DNA of 64,000 bases, taken from assembly GCF_031846345.1 (NCBI RefSeq), contig NZ_JAVRHX010000002.1:1-64000 (forward strand). The letters run 5' to 3'. This DNA comes from Glaciecola petra. Lineage in GTDB: Bacteria > Pseudomonadota > Gammaproteobacteria > Enterobacterales > Alteromonadaceae. A program made the translations under genes and the position numbers. The notes under the pieces are model-generated. The model did not search any database. It saw only the letters and a program-made list of their open reading frames with translations, and was not told where the DNA came from. Below, piece after piece: positions 26,004-35,420 of the stretch; within the stretch, counting starts at the first letter, position 1; each line of letters starts with the position of its first letter.

Positions 26004-26927
26004 ATGCAAAAATACGACTTACAAACATTCCAAGGGCTAATACTGGCTCTGCAAGACTACTGGGCGCAACAGGGCTGCGTGATTATTCAACCCCTCGACA
26101 TGGAAGTAGGAGCAGGCACATTTCACCCCATGACTTTTCTTCGTTCACTTGGGCCTGAACCTATGAATAGTGCTTATGTGCAACCCTGCCGTCGGCCGAC
26201 TGATGGCCGTTATGGTGAAAACCCGAATAGATTGCAACATTATTATCAGTTCCAAGTCATGATGAAGCCGTCTCCCAAAAATATCCAAGAGTTGTATTTG
26301 GGTTCCCTTAAAATGTTAGGCTTTGATCCATTAGTGCATGATGTTCGCTTTGTAGAAGACAATTGGGAATCACCGACACTAGGAGCTTGGGGCTTAGGTT
26401 GGGAGGTTTGGCTAAATGGTATGGAAGTCACTCAGTTTACTTATTTTCAGCAAGTAGGCGGTATCGAGTGTAAGCCAGTAACTGGCGAAATCACATACGG
26501 TTTAGAACGTTTGGCCATGTACATGCAAAATGTTGACAGTATTTACGATTTGACCTGGACACATGGTCCTTTTGGTGAAGTCACCTATGGTGATGTTTTT
26601 TTACAAAACGAAAAAGAACAATCTGCATATAATTTTGAACATGCCAATGTTGACTTCTTGTTTGCTAGTTTTGATGAGCACGAAAAAGCATGTGAACACC
26701 TAATAGAAGCAAAACTGCCATTGCCGGCATATGAGCAAGTAATGAAAGCATCGCATATTTTTAACTTGCTAGATGCGCGACATGCTATTTCTGTGACCGA
26801 AAGACAAGGTTATATTTTACGGGTAAGAGCGTTATCTAAAGCCTGTGCGCAAATGTATTATGATTCTCGTGAAGCACTTGGCTTCCCCTTAGCTAATTCA
26901 TTAAAAAATGAATCGGGAGCCGCATAA
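26004..26927 (+). CDS. glyQ: Glycyl-tRNA synthetase alpha subunit
   Basis: A 307-residue class II aminoacyl-tRNA synthetase subunit of the bacterial alpha2beta2 type. It carries the catalytic core: FQGLILALQDYWAQQGCVIIQP at the N-terminus, GAGTFHPMTFLRSLGPEP, YVQPCRRPTDGRYGENPNRLQHYYQFQV (motif 2) and GEITYGLERLAMYMQ (motif 3). It charges tRNA-Gly together with GlyS. The stop codon overlaps the glyS start by one base (TAATG), so the two are translationally coupled. Confidence 0.98.
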   Translation: MQKYDLQTFQGLILALQDYWAQQGCVIIQPLDMEVGAGTFHPMTFLRSLGPEPMNSAYVQPCRRPTDGRYGENPNRLQHYYQFQVMMKPSPKNIQELYLGSLKMLGFDPLVHDVRFVEDNWESPTLGAWGLGWEVWLNGMEVTQFTYFQQVGGIECKPVTGEITYGLERLAMYMQNVDSIYDLTWTHGPFGEVTYGDVFLQNEKEQSAYNFEHANVDFLFASFDEHEKACEHLIEAKLPLPAYEQVMKASHIFNLLDARHAISVTERQGYILRVRALSKACAQMYYDSREALGFPLANSLKNESGAA

Positions 26928-29029
26928 TGACTATCTTGAATTCACAAGACCAAACTTTACTCGTCGAATTGGGCACTGAAGAATTGCCACCAAAGTCACT
27001 TAAAAAATTAACTGACAGCTTTGTTAATGCTTTTACTCAAGAAATTAAAAAGCTCGGATTTAGCTTTGACAGTGTTATTCCTTTTGGTGCACCGAGGCGA
27101 TTAGGTGTCAGTTTAACCCACTGTCAACGTACACAAGCAGACACTATTGTCGAGAAACGTGGGCCTGCTGTTAGTGTCGCTTTTGACGAAGCTGGCGAAC
27201 CAACAAAAGCGGCTTTAGGTTGGGCCCGTGGAAACGGCATCGATATAAGCCAAGCTGAACGCTTAATCACTGACAAAGGCGAATGGTTATTACACAAAGC
27301 TACCCAAAAAGGACAAAGCCTTGATAGCCAGTTAGAAGGTGCTATTGAGCGTGCGCTTAAGCAATTACCAATACCAAAGCCAATGCGCTGGGGTAGTAGC
27401 GATGTCGAATTCATACGACCAGCTCATACACTTTGTGCAATGTATGGTAGTGAAATAATTGATATTGAGATATTAGGTATTCAATCGTCTAATATTATAT
27501 CCGGCCATCGTTTTCATGGCGAAAGCGAAATACGATTAACGCACGCCGACAATTACGCAGAAACTTTAAAGCATCAATATGTATTGGCCGACTATCAAAC
27601 TAGGATGCAGGCAATTGAGCAACAGTTGCTTTCGCAATCAGAGGAGTTGGGGCTCAAACCTGATTACGATAACGATTTATTGGAGGAAATATCATCCTTA
27701 GTAGAATGGCCAGTGGTGTTACAGGCTAAATTTGAGAATGATTTTTTAGACGTCCCTAAAGAAGCCTTAATTTACACCATGAAGGACGACCAAAAGTACG
27801 TACCTTTGCTTGATGAGAACAATGAATTGTCGTCCACATTTTTATTTGTATCGAATATTGAAAGTAAAGAACCACAACAAGTAATAGAGGGTAATCAAAA
27901 AGTAATACGCCCTCGTTTATCTGATGCAAAATTCTTCTTTGAAACCGATAAAAAAACCAGCTTAGCATCAAAGGCAGAAGCACTAAGTACTATTTTGTTT
28001 CAAAAAGAGCTAGGTAGCATTGCAGAAAAATCTACCCGAGTGGCTCAGATTACCGCTATCTTAGGTGAACTGACAGGCACTGAAAGCGAACATGTCATGC
28101 ATGCAAAACGTGCTGCGGTATTAGCAAAAGCCGATTTAGTAAGCAATATGGTGATGGAATTTCCTAGTGTGCAAGGGATCATGGGTGCTCATTATGCTTT
28201 GCATGATGGAGAACATCCAAGCGTGTCGTTGGCCATAAAGGAACAGTACTTACCAAGATTCGCAGGTGACGACTTACCTACTAGCCAGGCTGGTATGTTG
28301 TTATCGTTGGCGGAAAAACTAGATACCTTGGTCGGCATCTTTGGTATCAATAAAATACCTAAAGGTGACAAAGACCCATTTGCTTTGCGACGCAGTGCCA
28401 TTGGTATCTTGCGAATTATGCTAGCGTTTAATGTCAACGTGAATCTAAGCCGAATTATTTCAGCAGTTGCCGAACTGTACGAAAATAAACTGTCAAATCC
28501 ATTGGTAGAGCAGCAAATTGTTGAGTTTTTGATTGATCGTTTAAAACCTTTTTATGCCGACAAAGGCATTAGTGCAGATATTGTGGCCTCGGTTGTTGAG
28601 TGTGAAGCACAACAATCGTTAAGTGATATTAACCAACGCATAGTGGCAGTTTCTAATTTCGCTAATTCAAGCAATGCTGAAAGCTTAGTGAAAGCAAATA
28701 AACGGGTAGCCAATATTTTAGCAAAAAATAAGATCAACTTAGACGAGTTGACCGAAATAAACTCAGGTCTATTTACAGAATCAGCCGAGAAAGCCCTTTA
28801 TGGTGAATTTGAAAAGTTAGTACAAACGGTGCCTAACTTAGCTAAGAACAACAATTATCAAGAAATATTAGATCAATTATCATTGTTAAAAACTAGCTTA
28901 GATGCATTTTTTGATGAGGTTATGATTATGGCTGATGACGAGAGAGTAAAACAAAATCGTATCAGTCTTGTTGCGCAAGTTAGGAAATTGTTTTTGTCTG
29001 TCGCAGATATTTCTGTGCTTAATTTTTAA
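26927..29029 (+). CDS. glyS: Glycyl-tRNA synthetase beta subunit
   Basis: A 700-residue subunit, normal length. It starts LLVELGTEELPPKSLKKL, contains the HD-like region (HAKRAAVLAKADLVSNMVMEFPSVQG) and ends in a helical anticodon-binding domain (about 590-690, YEELF-type DALS segment ending FDEVMIMADDERVKQNRISLV). It provides tRNA recognition for the GlyQ catalytic subunit and overlaps glyQ by one base. Confidence 0.98.
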   Translation: MTILNSQDQTLLVELGTEELPPKSLKKLTDSFVNAFTQEIKKLGFSFDSVIPFGAPRRLGVSLTHCQRTQADTIVEKRGPAVSVAFDEAGEPTKAALGWARGNGIDISQAERLITDKGEWLLHKATQKGQSLDSQLEGAIERALKQLPIPKPMRWGSSDVEFIRPAHTLCAMYGSEIIDIEILGIQSSNIISGHRFHGESEIRLTHADNYAETLKHQYVLADYQTRMQAIEQQLLSQSEELGLKPDYDNDLLEEISSLVEWPVVLQAKFENDFLDVPKEALIYTMKDDQKYVPLLDENNELSSTFLFVSNIESKEPQQVIEGNQKVIRPRLSDAKFFFETDKKTSLASKAEALSTILFQKELGSIAEKSTRVAQITAILGELTGTESEHVMHAKRAAVLAKADLVSNMVMEFPSVQGIMGAHYALHDGEHPSVSLAIKEQYLPRFAGDDLPTSQAGMLLSLAEKLDTLVGIFGINKIPKGDKDPFALRRSAIGILRIMLAFNVNVNLSRIISAVAELYENKLSNPLVEQQIVEFLIDRLKPFYADKGISADIVASVVECEAQQSLSDINQRIVAVSNFANSSNAESLVKANKRVANILAKNKINLDELTEINSGLFTESAEKALYGEFEKLVQTVPNLAKNNNYQEILDQLSLLKTSLDAFFDEVMIMADDERVKQNRISLVAQVRKLFLSVADISVLNF

Positions 29030-29048
29030 TGTAGTGTTGGCAACAAAT

Positions 29049-29501
29049 ATGCAAAAGACGTTTTTAAAAGTTGGTGTTTTATTCTTGAGCCTACAAATAT
29101 TAGCAGGCTGTGCAAGTTCTGTTACGCAGGATTTTTTCGCATCAACGCCTGTAAAAGACTATTCAAATATGTACTTACGAGGTGTATTTAACTGGTGGGA
29201 AGCGAGCGATAATTTCAAACTCATTCAACTTAATAGCAATCAATATGCAATCACAATTGAGCTAATTGCAGACAATCAACCTTACGATTTTAAAGTGGCT
29301 GATGCGACTTGGACAATGGAGTTAGATTGCGGTAACACTTTCAATGCAGATCCAATGATCTTAGAGGAAACTGTTGAATTGGTGTGCGCTAGTGATTCGT
29401 TAAACTTACAGTTTACGCCGACAGAAACAGGGTTTTATCAGTTCATACTCGATGTATCTGATAATGACGAACCTGAATTAACTATAATCAAGCAAGAGTA
29501 A
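29049..29501 (+). CDS. Lipoprotein with a CBM48/pullulanase-N-like domain
   Basis: A 150-residue lipoprotein: lipobox LAGC with the modified Cys at residue 20, then a short beta-sandwich beginning YLRGVFNWWEASDNFKL and continuing YDFKVADATWTMELDCG. This resembles the glycogen-binding early-set domain of pullulanase-type enzymes, but no enzyme domain is attached. The ATG at 29049 is chosen because the frame upstream (from 28968) lies inside glyS. Function unknown. Confidence 0.7.
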   Translation: MQKTFLKVGVLFLSLQILAGCASSVTQDFFASTPVKDYSNMYLRGVFNWWEASDNFKLIQLNSNQYAITIELIADNQPYDFKVADATWTMELDCGNTFNADPMILEETVELVCASDSLNLQFTPTETGFYQFILDVSDNDEPELTIIKQE

Positions 29502-29529
29502 AAATTACCACTTATCCCTGGGAGCTTCT

Positions 29530-30528
29530 ATGGCGCTAAACTTCACTTGGTATACTGAATCTTTCCGTTTAGCAAAGGAGTTCAAAATATCAAGAGGCGC
29601 AAAAACCCATGCTCACGTACTTGTATTAGAAGTCAGCTCCGTTGGTAACGTGAAACTCACTGGTTGGGCAGAAGCTGTTCCTTATGCTAGGTACAACGAG
29701 AGTATCGAATCGGTTGTTGTCCAATTGGAAGAAGCAAGCCAGCACATCAGTCAACTCGCCGACCAAGCAAACCTTACTAAATTATTGCCTCCTGGCTCAG
29801 CTCGCAATTTGCTTGATTGCGCTCTGTGGGACTTTAGAGCCAAGTTAGAAAATAAAAGTGTTATCTCATTACTTGGCATGAAACAACCAAGTGCGGTGCT
29901 TAGTGCACAAACCCTTAGCGTAGATAGTATCGAAACAATGCAGTCTGAAGCCAAACTGCTTAGTCACCTCCCTTTGCTGAAAGTAAAGTTAGACGCGAAC
30001 GATATTGTCGAAAAAATGAAAGCAATCCATGCTGCATGCCCAAACAGTGATTTTATTATTGATGCAAATGAATCATGGAATATCAAAATACTAAATAAGG
30101 TGCTTCCAAAATTAACTCAGTTAAATGTTAAACTTATTGAGCAACCTCTCCCTGCCGACAATGACGCTGGCTTATTAGATATTAATTCACCTATTGCATT
30201 ATGTGCCGACGAGTCTTGTCATACAGCAGAACGACTGCCCGAACTAATAGGTAAATATCAGGCTATTAATATTAAGCTAGACAAAACTGGTGGCTTAAGT
30301 GAAGCTTTGGCACTGGCAAAAGCAGCTAAAGATGCTAAGTTACAAATAATGCTAGGATGCATGGTGGCAAGCTCACTGGCAATGGCACCTATTTATTTGT
30401 TATCAGAGCTTGCTGATTATGTCGATTTGGATGGTCCCGTATTAGTTGCAAATGACCGAGAAAATGGCTTTATCTTTGAGGAATGCCGCATGTCTGCGCC
30501 CCCCAATTTACTTTGGGGCACTGGATAA
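29530..30528 (+). CDS. Dipeptide epimerase (L-Ala-D/L-Glu epimerase type)
   Basis: A 332-residue enolase-superfamily enzyme. The KxK acid/base pair is K151/K153 (LLKVKLD), the metal ligands are D178 (IIDANES), E204 (LIEQPLP) and D227 (CADES), and the second catalytic lysine is K249 (NIKLDKTGG). These match the Ala-Glu epimerases that recycle murein peptides (YcjG/YkfB). The exact dipeptide is not certain. A GGGAG ribosome-binding site precedes the ATG. Confidence 0.9.
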   Translation: MALNFTWYTESFRLAKEFKISRGAKTHAHVLVLEVSSVGNVKLTGWAEAVPYARYNESIESVVVQLEEASQHISQLADQANLTKLLPPGSARNLLDCALWDFRAKLENKSVISLLGMKQPSAVLSAQTLSVDSIETMQSEAKLLSHLPLLKVKLDANDIVEKMKAIHAACPNSDFIIDANESWNIKILNKVLPKLTQLNVKLIEQPLPADNDAGLLDINSPIALCADESCHTAERLPELIGKYQAINIKLDKTGGLSEALALAKAAKDAKLQIMLGCMVASSLAMAPIYLLSELADYVDLDGPVLVANDRENGFIFEECRMSAPPNLLWGTG

Positions 30529-30567
30529 GCAATCGATTGAATAAGTGAGAAACTAGGGCAAAACGAA

Positions 30568-31716
30568 ATGAAAAAATGGTGGCTTGTTGTTTTTATATCT
30601 GCAGCTGTACTCCTGGTTTATATAGTAATGACAGTTTATTCAAACGAAAGCAGCGATTTAACTGTCAATTCGAGTAATATCGACCCCCTAGCTGGTCAGA
30701 GCGAAATTGAAAAAACCTCACAGGACTTCATCCCTACAACTGATAAGCCTGATTTAGATGTCGAACTCAATAAAAGCAATAACTTACTAGCGCAAGATAA
30801 CATTGATAATACAGCAAAATGCAAAGACGCATTTGAGCAATTACAAGGGCAAATATTCGATAAAATTAATAGCACAAGCTTGTTAGAGGAAAGACTTCCA
30901 CTATTTTTATTGACTGGTTTAAACGAGCTAGTCAGCAACTCATTGGTCACTAGCCCTGACGATCGCCCCTGGAACAGCCCAGCTAAAAAACTTCAACTCG
31001 AATTGCTAAAGGAAGCCAGTGAAGATGGGGAATCTCCTTTATATACGCAACTTTATATTGAAGCATGTGCCACTAGTGACGTGCCAGAATTTTGCAAAGA
31101 CGAAGACCTAACAGCGGCCGCTGAAAACTCTTCAGACAACATAAGCGTTTGGCTCTCTTTGATTAATTTTTATAGGAACCAAGGTGATTTTGAAAAAATC
31201 GAGGAAATTATCGAAAAAGCATCAAGCTCGGTGCGCTTAGACAATTTGCAATCTGAATATTACCAAGAGGTTTTTGATACCGCTTTAACGCTAACTGGCT
31301 CACCTAAATATTCTGCTTATCTAATGCTCAATTATACTGGCAATAGACTTTATGGACTGAATGTTTTAAAAAAATATTGCAATGAAAAAGGTGGCGAGAG
31401 TTGTTTCAAAATTGGGCAAGTATTGCAAAAATACAGTAGCAGAAACGAAGCCAAAAAAGCCGGCATAGAGCTGCAAATTGACTACTTTAGAGAAACATTG
31501 AACGTAACGGATTTTTCAAGTGAGAAAGAAGCCCTCAAACAAATTGAAGAAAAAGTGGCCTCTAATTTCAATGACTTAAACATTCCCTTTAACGATGAAA
31601 TGGCATACTTTTTAGCAGATAACTTAAGCATACTAGATGAATCTGAGTATTTTCAAACCATAAAGCAAAAGGCTGAAAGCATTATTACAGATAACCCATC
31701 GCTTTGTACCTGGTGA
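30568..31716 (+). CDS. Membrane-anchored protein of unknown function
   Basis: A 382-residue protein with one N-terminal signal-anchor helix (about 3-22, WWLVVFISAAVLLVYIVMTV), a low-complexity linker (about 25-75) and a helical periplasmic region that looks like degenerate TPR or Sel1-type repeats (NISVWLSLINFYRNQGDFEKIEEIIEKAS, GLNVLKKYCNEKGGESCFKIGQVLQKYSS). Cysteines around residues 168, 177, 268 and 277 could pair. No family assigned. Confidence 0.6.
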   Translation: MKKWWLVVFISAAVLLVYIVMTVYSNESSDLTVNSSNIDPLAGQSEIEKTSQDFIPTTDKPDLDVELNKSNNLLAQDNIDNTAKCKDAFEQLQGQIFDKINSTSLLEERLPLFLLTGLNELVSNSLVTSPDDRPWNSPAKKLQLELLKEASEDGESPLYTQLYIEACATSDVPEFCKDEDLTAAAENSSDNISVWLSLINFYRNQGDFEKIEEIIEKASSSVRLDNLQSEYYQEVFDTALTLTGSPKYSAYLMLNYTGNRLYGLNVLKKYCNEKGGESCFKIGQVLQKYSSRNEAKKAGIELQIDYFRETLNVTDFSSEKEALKQIEEKVASNFNDLNIPFNDEMAYFLADNLSILDESEYFQTIKQKAESIITDNPSLCTW

Positions 31717-32077
31717 AGATAATATCGGCCCAAATAACGTCGTCATTCCCGAGCGGGATTTCCGCATCATTATTCAAGCCCGCCGAGCGCACTTCGAGCG
31801 CCTTTTATTCAAAAAAAACCACCTCAGCTGTTGGCCTGCGTAGTTTGTTCTGGCTACATACAAATAATATTTTTTTCAGCTTAAATCTCTCTTTTTTGCC
31901 TATGACTTAAGGTGTTCAAGTGCATTCAATCAGATATTAGTCACTTCAACAATCATAGCGGTCTTAATATAGAGTAAAAGACAGCAATTGACCTTGTCGA
32001 GTAATGTGGCTAGTCTACATCAGCAGCAAGTTTGCATAACGCGTCAGCCTCTAATAATAACAAGGAAGATTTACAAC
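31717..32077. other. Intergenic stretch with a solitary REP-like unit
   Basis: About 360 bases without a supported gene. A REP-like half element lies at its start (31742-31765). The 31988 in-frame upstream extension of the next gene is not used, because the signal peptide and ribosome-binding site lie at 32078. Confidence 0.5.
31742..31765 (+). repeat. Solitary REP-like half-element
   Basis: GTCATTCCCGAGCGGGATTT shares the GTCATTCCCG and GCGGGA parts with the pair at 16712-16848, but no inverted partner is nearby. The stem CCCGagCGGG is short. Confidence 0.5.
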
Positions 32078-35000
32078 ATGCCTTTAAGACTCACTCTTTT
32101 GTTAAGTATCGCATTGCTTTGTTCAAGCTTTCAACCATTGGCTAAGCAACTGTTGCGAGAACCATCATTGCAAGGAAACACCTTGGTATTTTCTTATGCT
32201 AATGATATTTGGATGACTTCCTTAAACGGCGGTGAAGCAAAGCGGCTGACAAATTTCCAAGGGCGAGAATATCAGCCTAAGCTATCACCCAATGGTAATT
32301 TGATTGCTTTTTCAGGAGAATATGCGGGAAATACCGATGTATACATTGTTAATGTCAATGGCGGTCCGGTTACTCGTTTGACTTATCATCCTTCCAAAGA
32401 TGAGGCTGTTGGCTGGTCTCCCGATGGGCAATCTGTTTTATTTCGCACTACGCGAAATAATGCCCCACGTTCTTGGGATCGCTTATATACGGTCCCTGTG
32501 AATGGCGGAAATCCAAGCGCTTTGCCAATGAATAGAGCATATAACGGAGCCTTTAACGCCAGTGGTGATAAAGTTGTATTTAGACGCCCAGGATACTGGG
32601 ACAAAGGATGGAGAAATTACAGGGGTGGACAAAACCAGGCACTAAGAATAATTGATCTTAATGACCTATCCGAACAAGATTTACCCTTTGAAAATGAAGC
32701 TAATTTTGAACCAGTTTGGCATGGCGATGACATTTATTATTTGTCTAATAAATCCCAAGTCACTAATGTGTTTAAGTACTCAACACGCTCCAAAGCTTTA
32801 AGCCAAGTCACACAGTTAAATGATTGGGATATAATGAGTTTCGCTATTGATGGTGAAAACCTCATATATGAATATTTAGGTGATTTCTACTTAAAAAGAC
32901 CTAATGCCAAGGCAGTTAAAATTCCCATCACCATTAATGCTAACTTCTATTGGTTGCGAGAACAATATGTAGACGCATCTCAAGCCATCACTCACTTTGA
33001 TTTTTCACCTAATGGTAAACGGGCCGTTTTCTCAGCTAGAGGCGATATTTTTACCGTCCCTGTCGAAAACGGCTCAGTCCGTAATTTAAGTGACTCTTCA
33101 GCATATCGAGAAACCAATCCAGCTTGGTCTAATGGTGGCAGTAAAATCGCTTGGTTTAGCGATGAGTCAGGGGAGTATCGATTAGTAATTGCCGATCAAT
33201 TTGGCAAGGTCGAGAAAGAAATTCAACTAGCTGAAAACGGTTTTTACGCAAATTTATCTTGGTCTCCTGACGACAGTCGATTAGTGTTTAGTGACCAAAA
33301 CCAACAACTTTGGATTGCTAATGCAAGTAACAGCAGTACTAAAATCATTGCACAAAATGTAACAACTCACCCTGAACCTAGCATTATGGCAAGTTGGTCA
33401 CCCGACAGTAATTTTGTTGCTTATACCATACAAAATGAAAACATGTTTCGAGAGCTTTTTATATACGATGTTATTGCTCGTGAGAGTAAAAAAATTAGTC
33501 ATGGCTTAGCGGAGATAACCTATCCTGTGTGGGATGAAAATGGCGAAAGACTTTACTTTTTGGCGAGTACTAACCATGGTCCTAATGCCGCATGGCTCGA
33601 TATGTCAACGATATCCTTTGACCCAACTTTTAACTTGTACTATGCACTTGTAAATAACAAAGTAGATTCGCCTTTTTTACCTATTTCCGACGACGAAACA
33701 AGCGAAACTGAAAATGCTGATGATGCTAATGCAGACAATAAACCAGATATTCGCGTTACATTGGCAAGTGAAGCTTTATTGTCACGTGTAATGCCATTGC
33801 CTGGCAATGAAGGCCACTACAGCCATCTTAAAGCCGGCGAGTCGGGGTATTTATTTTATTTATCACGCTTTACAGATGCTTCAGGCAAGCAGGCAACTGA
33901 TTTAATGCGTTACTCCATCGAAGATAAAAAGGCCACAGTAGTTGCATCTAGTGTACAAGACTACCGAGTATCCCAAAAATCAGTTTTGCTTCGTTCACAA
34001 CAAGGTTGGCATGCCTTTGACGCAAGTGCTAAATCTGGTCCTGACGATAAAAACCTTAATGTGGACCTACAAAAACGTGTTAATTTTGCCCAAGAATGGC
34101 AACAAATTTTCAGAGAAGCATGGCGCTTTCAGCGTGACTATTTTTATGTTGATAACTTCCATGGCGCAGATTGGGATAAGGTTTACGAGACCTATCAACC
34201 CTTAGTTACTTCAATAAGCCATCCGGCTGATCTGACTTATTTGCTCGACACCCTTGGAGGTGAAATATCTGTCGGTCATTCATATACAAACTTTGGCCCC
34301 TTACCAGAAATTGACCGTAACAGCATAGGCTTACTAGGGGCTGACTACGAAATCACGAAAGGCGGCGTAAAAATAAGTAAACTGTATACTGGGGAAACTT
34401 ACTTCCCTAGTCAAAATATGTCTGCTCCTTTTGCTGATATTGCTCATAAAGTAGAACCCGGAAGTTACTTGCTAGCAGTTAATGGTAAGCAAATTGACCC
34501 TAGCAAAAACCTGTATACCTATTTTGAAGGAACACTTGGCAAACAAACCGAAATACTGATTGGTACTTCTGCGGACAACGCTTCTTTGGACAACAAAAAC
34601 ACTTCTACCTACACATTGATTCCAATTGCTAACGAGACCGCTTTACGACGTAACGACTGGGCCGAATCGAACCGTCGTTATGTTGAACAAAAATCAGAAG
34701 GCAAACTTGCCTATGTATGGATTCCGGATACTGCAGAAGGTGGCTACACCTGGTTTAACCGCTACTTTTTTGCACAAAGTGACAAACAAGGCGTAATACT
34801 TGACGAACGCTTTAATCACGGTGGATTTATTGCCAATTATATTATTGATGTGCTTCGCCGCGAGTTAAATGGTTTTTTCAATAACCCTTTCGATCAAGCC
34901 AAACCTATGACGAGCCCAGGTTCGGGAATTTGGGGTTCGCAAGTCATGCTGATCAACGAAGTGTCGGGTTCTGGTGGCGACATGCTACCTTATATGTTCA

Positions 35001-35317
35001 GATACTATGGTTTAGGTCCACTAGTCGGTAAACGCACATGGGGTGGCTTAGTTGGTATTTGGGGCGTACCCGCACTTATTGACGGTGGTTACATGACTGC
35101 TCCACGATCAGGTTTTTATGATTTACAGGGCGAATGGAAAGTCGAAAATGAAGGCGTTGCACCTGATATTGATGTTGAACAATGGACTAAACATACTAGT
35201 CAAGGACAAGATCCGCAGCTCAACAAGGCAATTGAAGAAGCTCTAAATCGCCTAAAAGGTAAGCCGACATTAATAAAACCACAACCTAAGCCGCCAGTAC
35301 GCGTTCCACAAAGCTAA
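32078..35317 (+). CDS. Periplasmic tricorn-protease homologue (S41 family)
   Basis: A 1079-residue exported protein: signal peptide (residues 1-23), then six- and seven-bladed propellers with TolB-like WD repeats (RLTNFQGREYQPKLSPNGNLIAFSG; WSPDGQSVLFRT). A tricorn C1 segment (EAWRFQRDYFYVDNFHGADWDKV) follows, then a PDZ domain and a C-terminal S41 peptidase domain with nucleophile Ser in EVSGSGGDML and catalytic His in ISVGHSY. It degrades peptides, here in the periplasm. The start at 32078 is supported by AAGGAAG upstream. Confidence 0.92.
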   Translation: MPLRLTLLLSIALLCSSFQPLAKQLLREPSLQGNTLVFSYANDIWMTSLNGGEAKRLTNFQGREYQPKLSPNGNLIAFSGEYAGNTDVYIVNVNGGPVTRLTYHPSKDEAVGWSPDGQSVLFRTTRNNAPRSWDRLYTVPVNGGNPSALPMNRAYNGAFNASGDKVVFRRPGYWDKGWRNYRGGQNQALRIIDLNDLSEQDLPFENEANFEPVWHGDDIYYLSNKSQVTNVFKYSTRSKALSQVTQLNDWDIMSFAIDGENLIYEYLGDFYLKRPNAKAVKIPITINANFYWLREQYVDASQAITHFDFSPNGKRAVFSARGDIFTVPVENGSVRNLSDSSAYRETNPAWSNGGSKIAWFSDESGEYRLVIADQFGKVEKEIQLAENGFYANLSWSPDDSRLVFSDQNQQLWIANASNSSTKIIAQNVTTHPEPSIMASWSPDSNFVAYTIQNENMFRELFIYDVIARESKKISHGLAEITYPVWDENGERLYFLASTNHGPNAAWLDMSTISFDPTFNLYYALVNNKVDSPFLPISDDETSETENADDANADNKPDIRVTLASEALLSRVMPLPGNEGHYSHLKAGESGYLFYLSRFTDASGKQATDLMRYSIEDKKATVVASSVQDYRVSQKSVLLRSQQGWHAFDASAKSGPDDKNLNVDLQKRVNFAQEWQQIFREAWRFQRDYFYVDNFHGADWDKVYETYQPLVTSISHPADLTYLLDTLGGEISVGHSYTNFGPLPEIDRNSIGLLGADYEITKGGVKISKLYTGETYFPSQNMSAPFADIAHKVEPGSYLLAVNGKQIDPSKNLYTYFEGTLGKQTEILIGTSADNASLDNKNTSTYTLIPIANETALRRNDWAESNRRYVEQKSEGKLAYVWIPDTAEGGYTWFNRYFFAQSDKQGVILDERFNHGGFIANYIIDVLRRELNGFFNNPFDQAKPMTSPGSGIWGSQVMLINEVSGSGGDMLPYMFRYYGLGPLVGKRTWGGLVGIWGVPALIDGGYMTAPRSGFYDLQGEWKVENEGVAPDIDVEQWTKHTSQGQDPQLNKAIEEALNRLKGKPTLIKPQPKPPVRVPQS

Positions 35318-35342
35318 ACTGTTTTATAAGAAGCACTGAAAA

Positions 35343-35364
35343 AATGGCCACAAAAGTGGCCATT
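35343..35364. terminator. Bidirectional terminator between tricorn gene and glcB
   Basis: AATGGCCAC and GTGGCCATT form a perfect 9-bp stem with an AAAA loop between two convergent genes. The T-tract is weak on both strands. Confidence 0.65.
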
Positions 35365-35420
35365 CAAACGAGGGTTGTGTGAATTCCCTCTCTCCCAGTA
35401 TTACTTGCTCTAAGCTTTTA

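Noticed and set aside
33784..33795. CACGTG core inside the tricorn gene (GTCACGTGTAAT) as a further parS site
   Set aside because: Flanking bases do not match the consensus arms.
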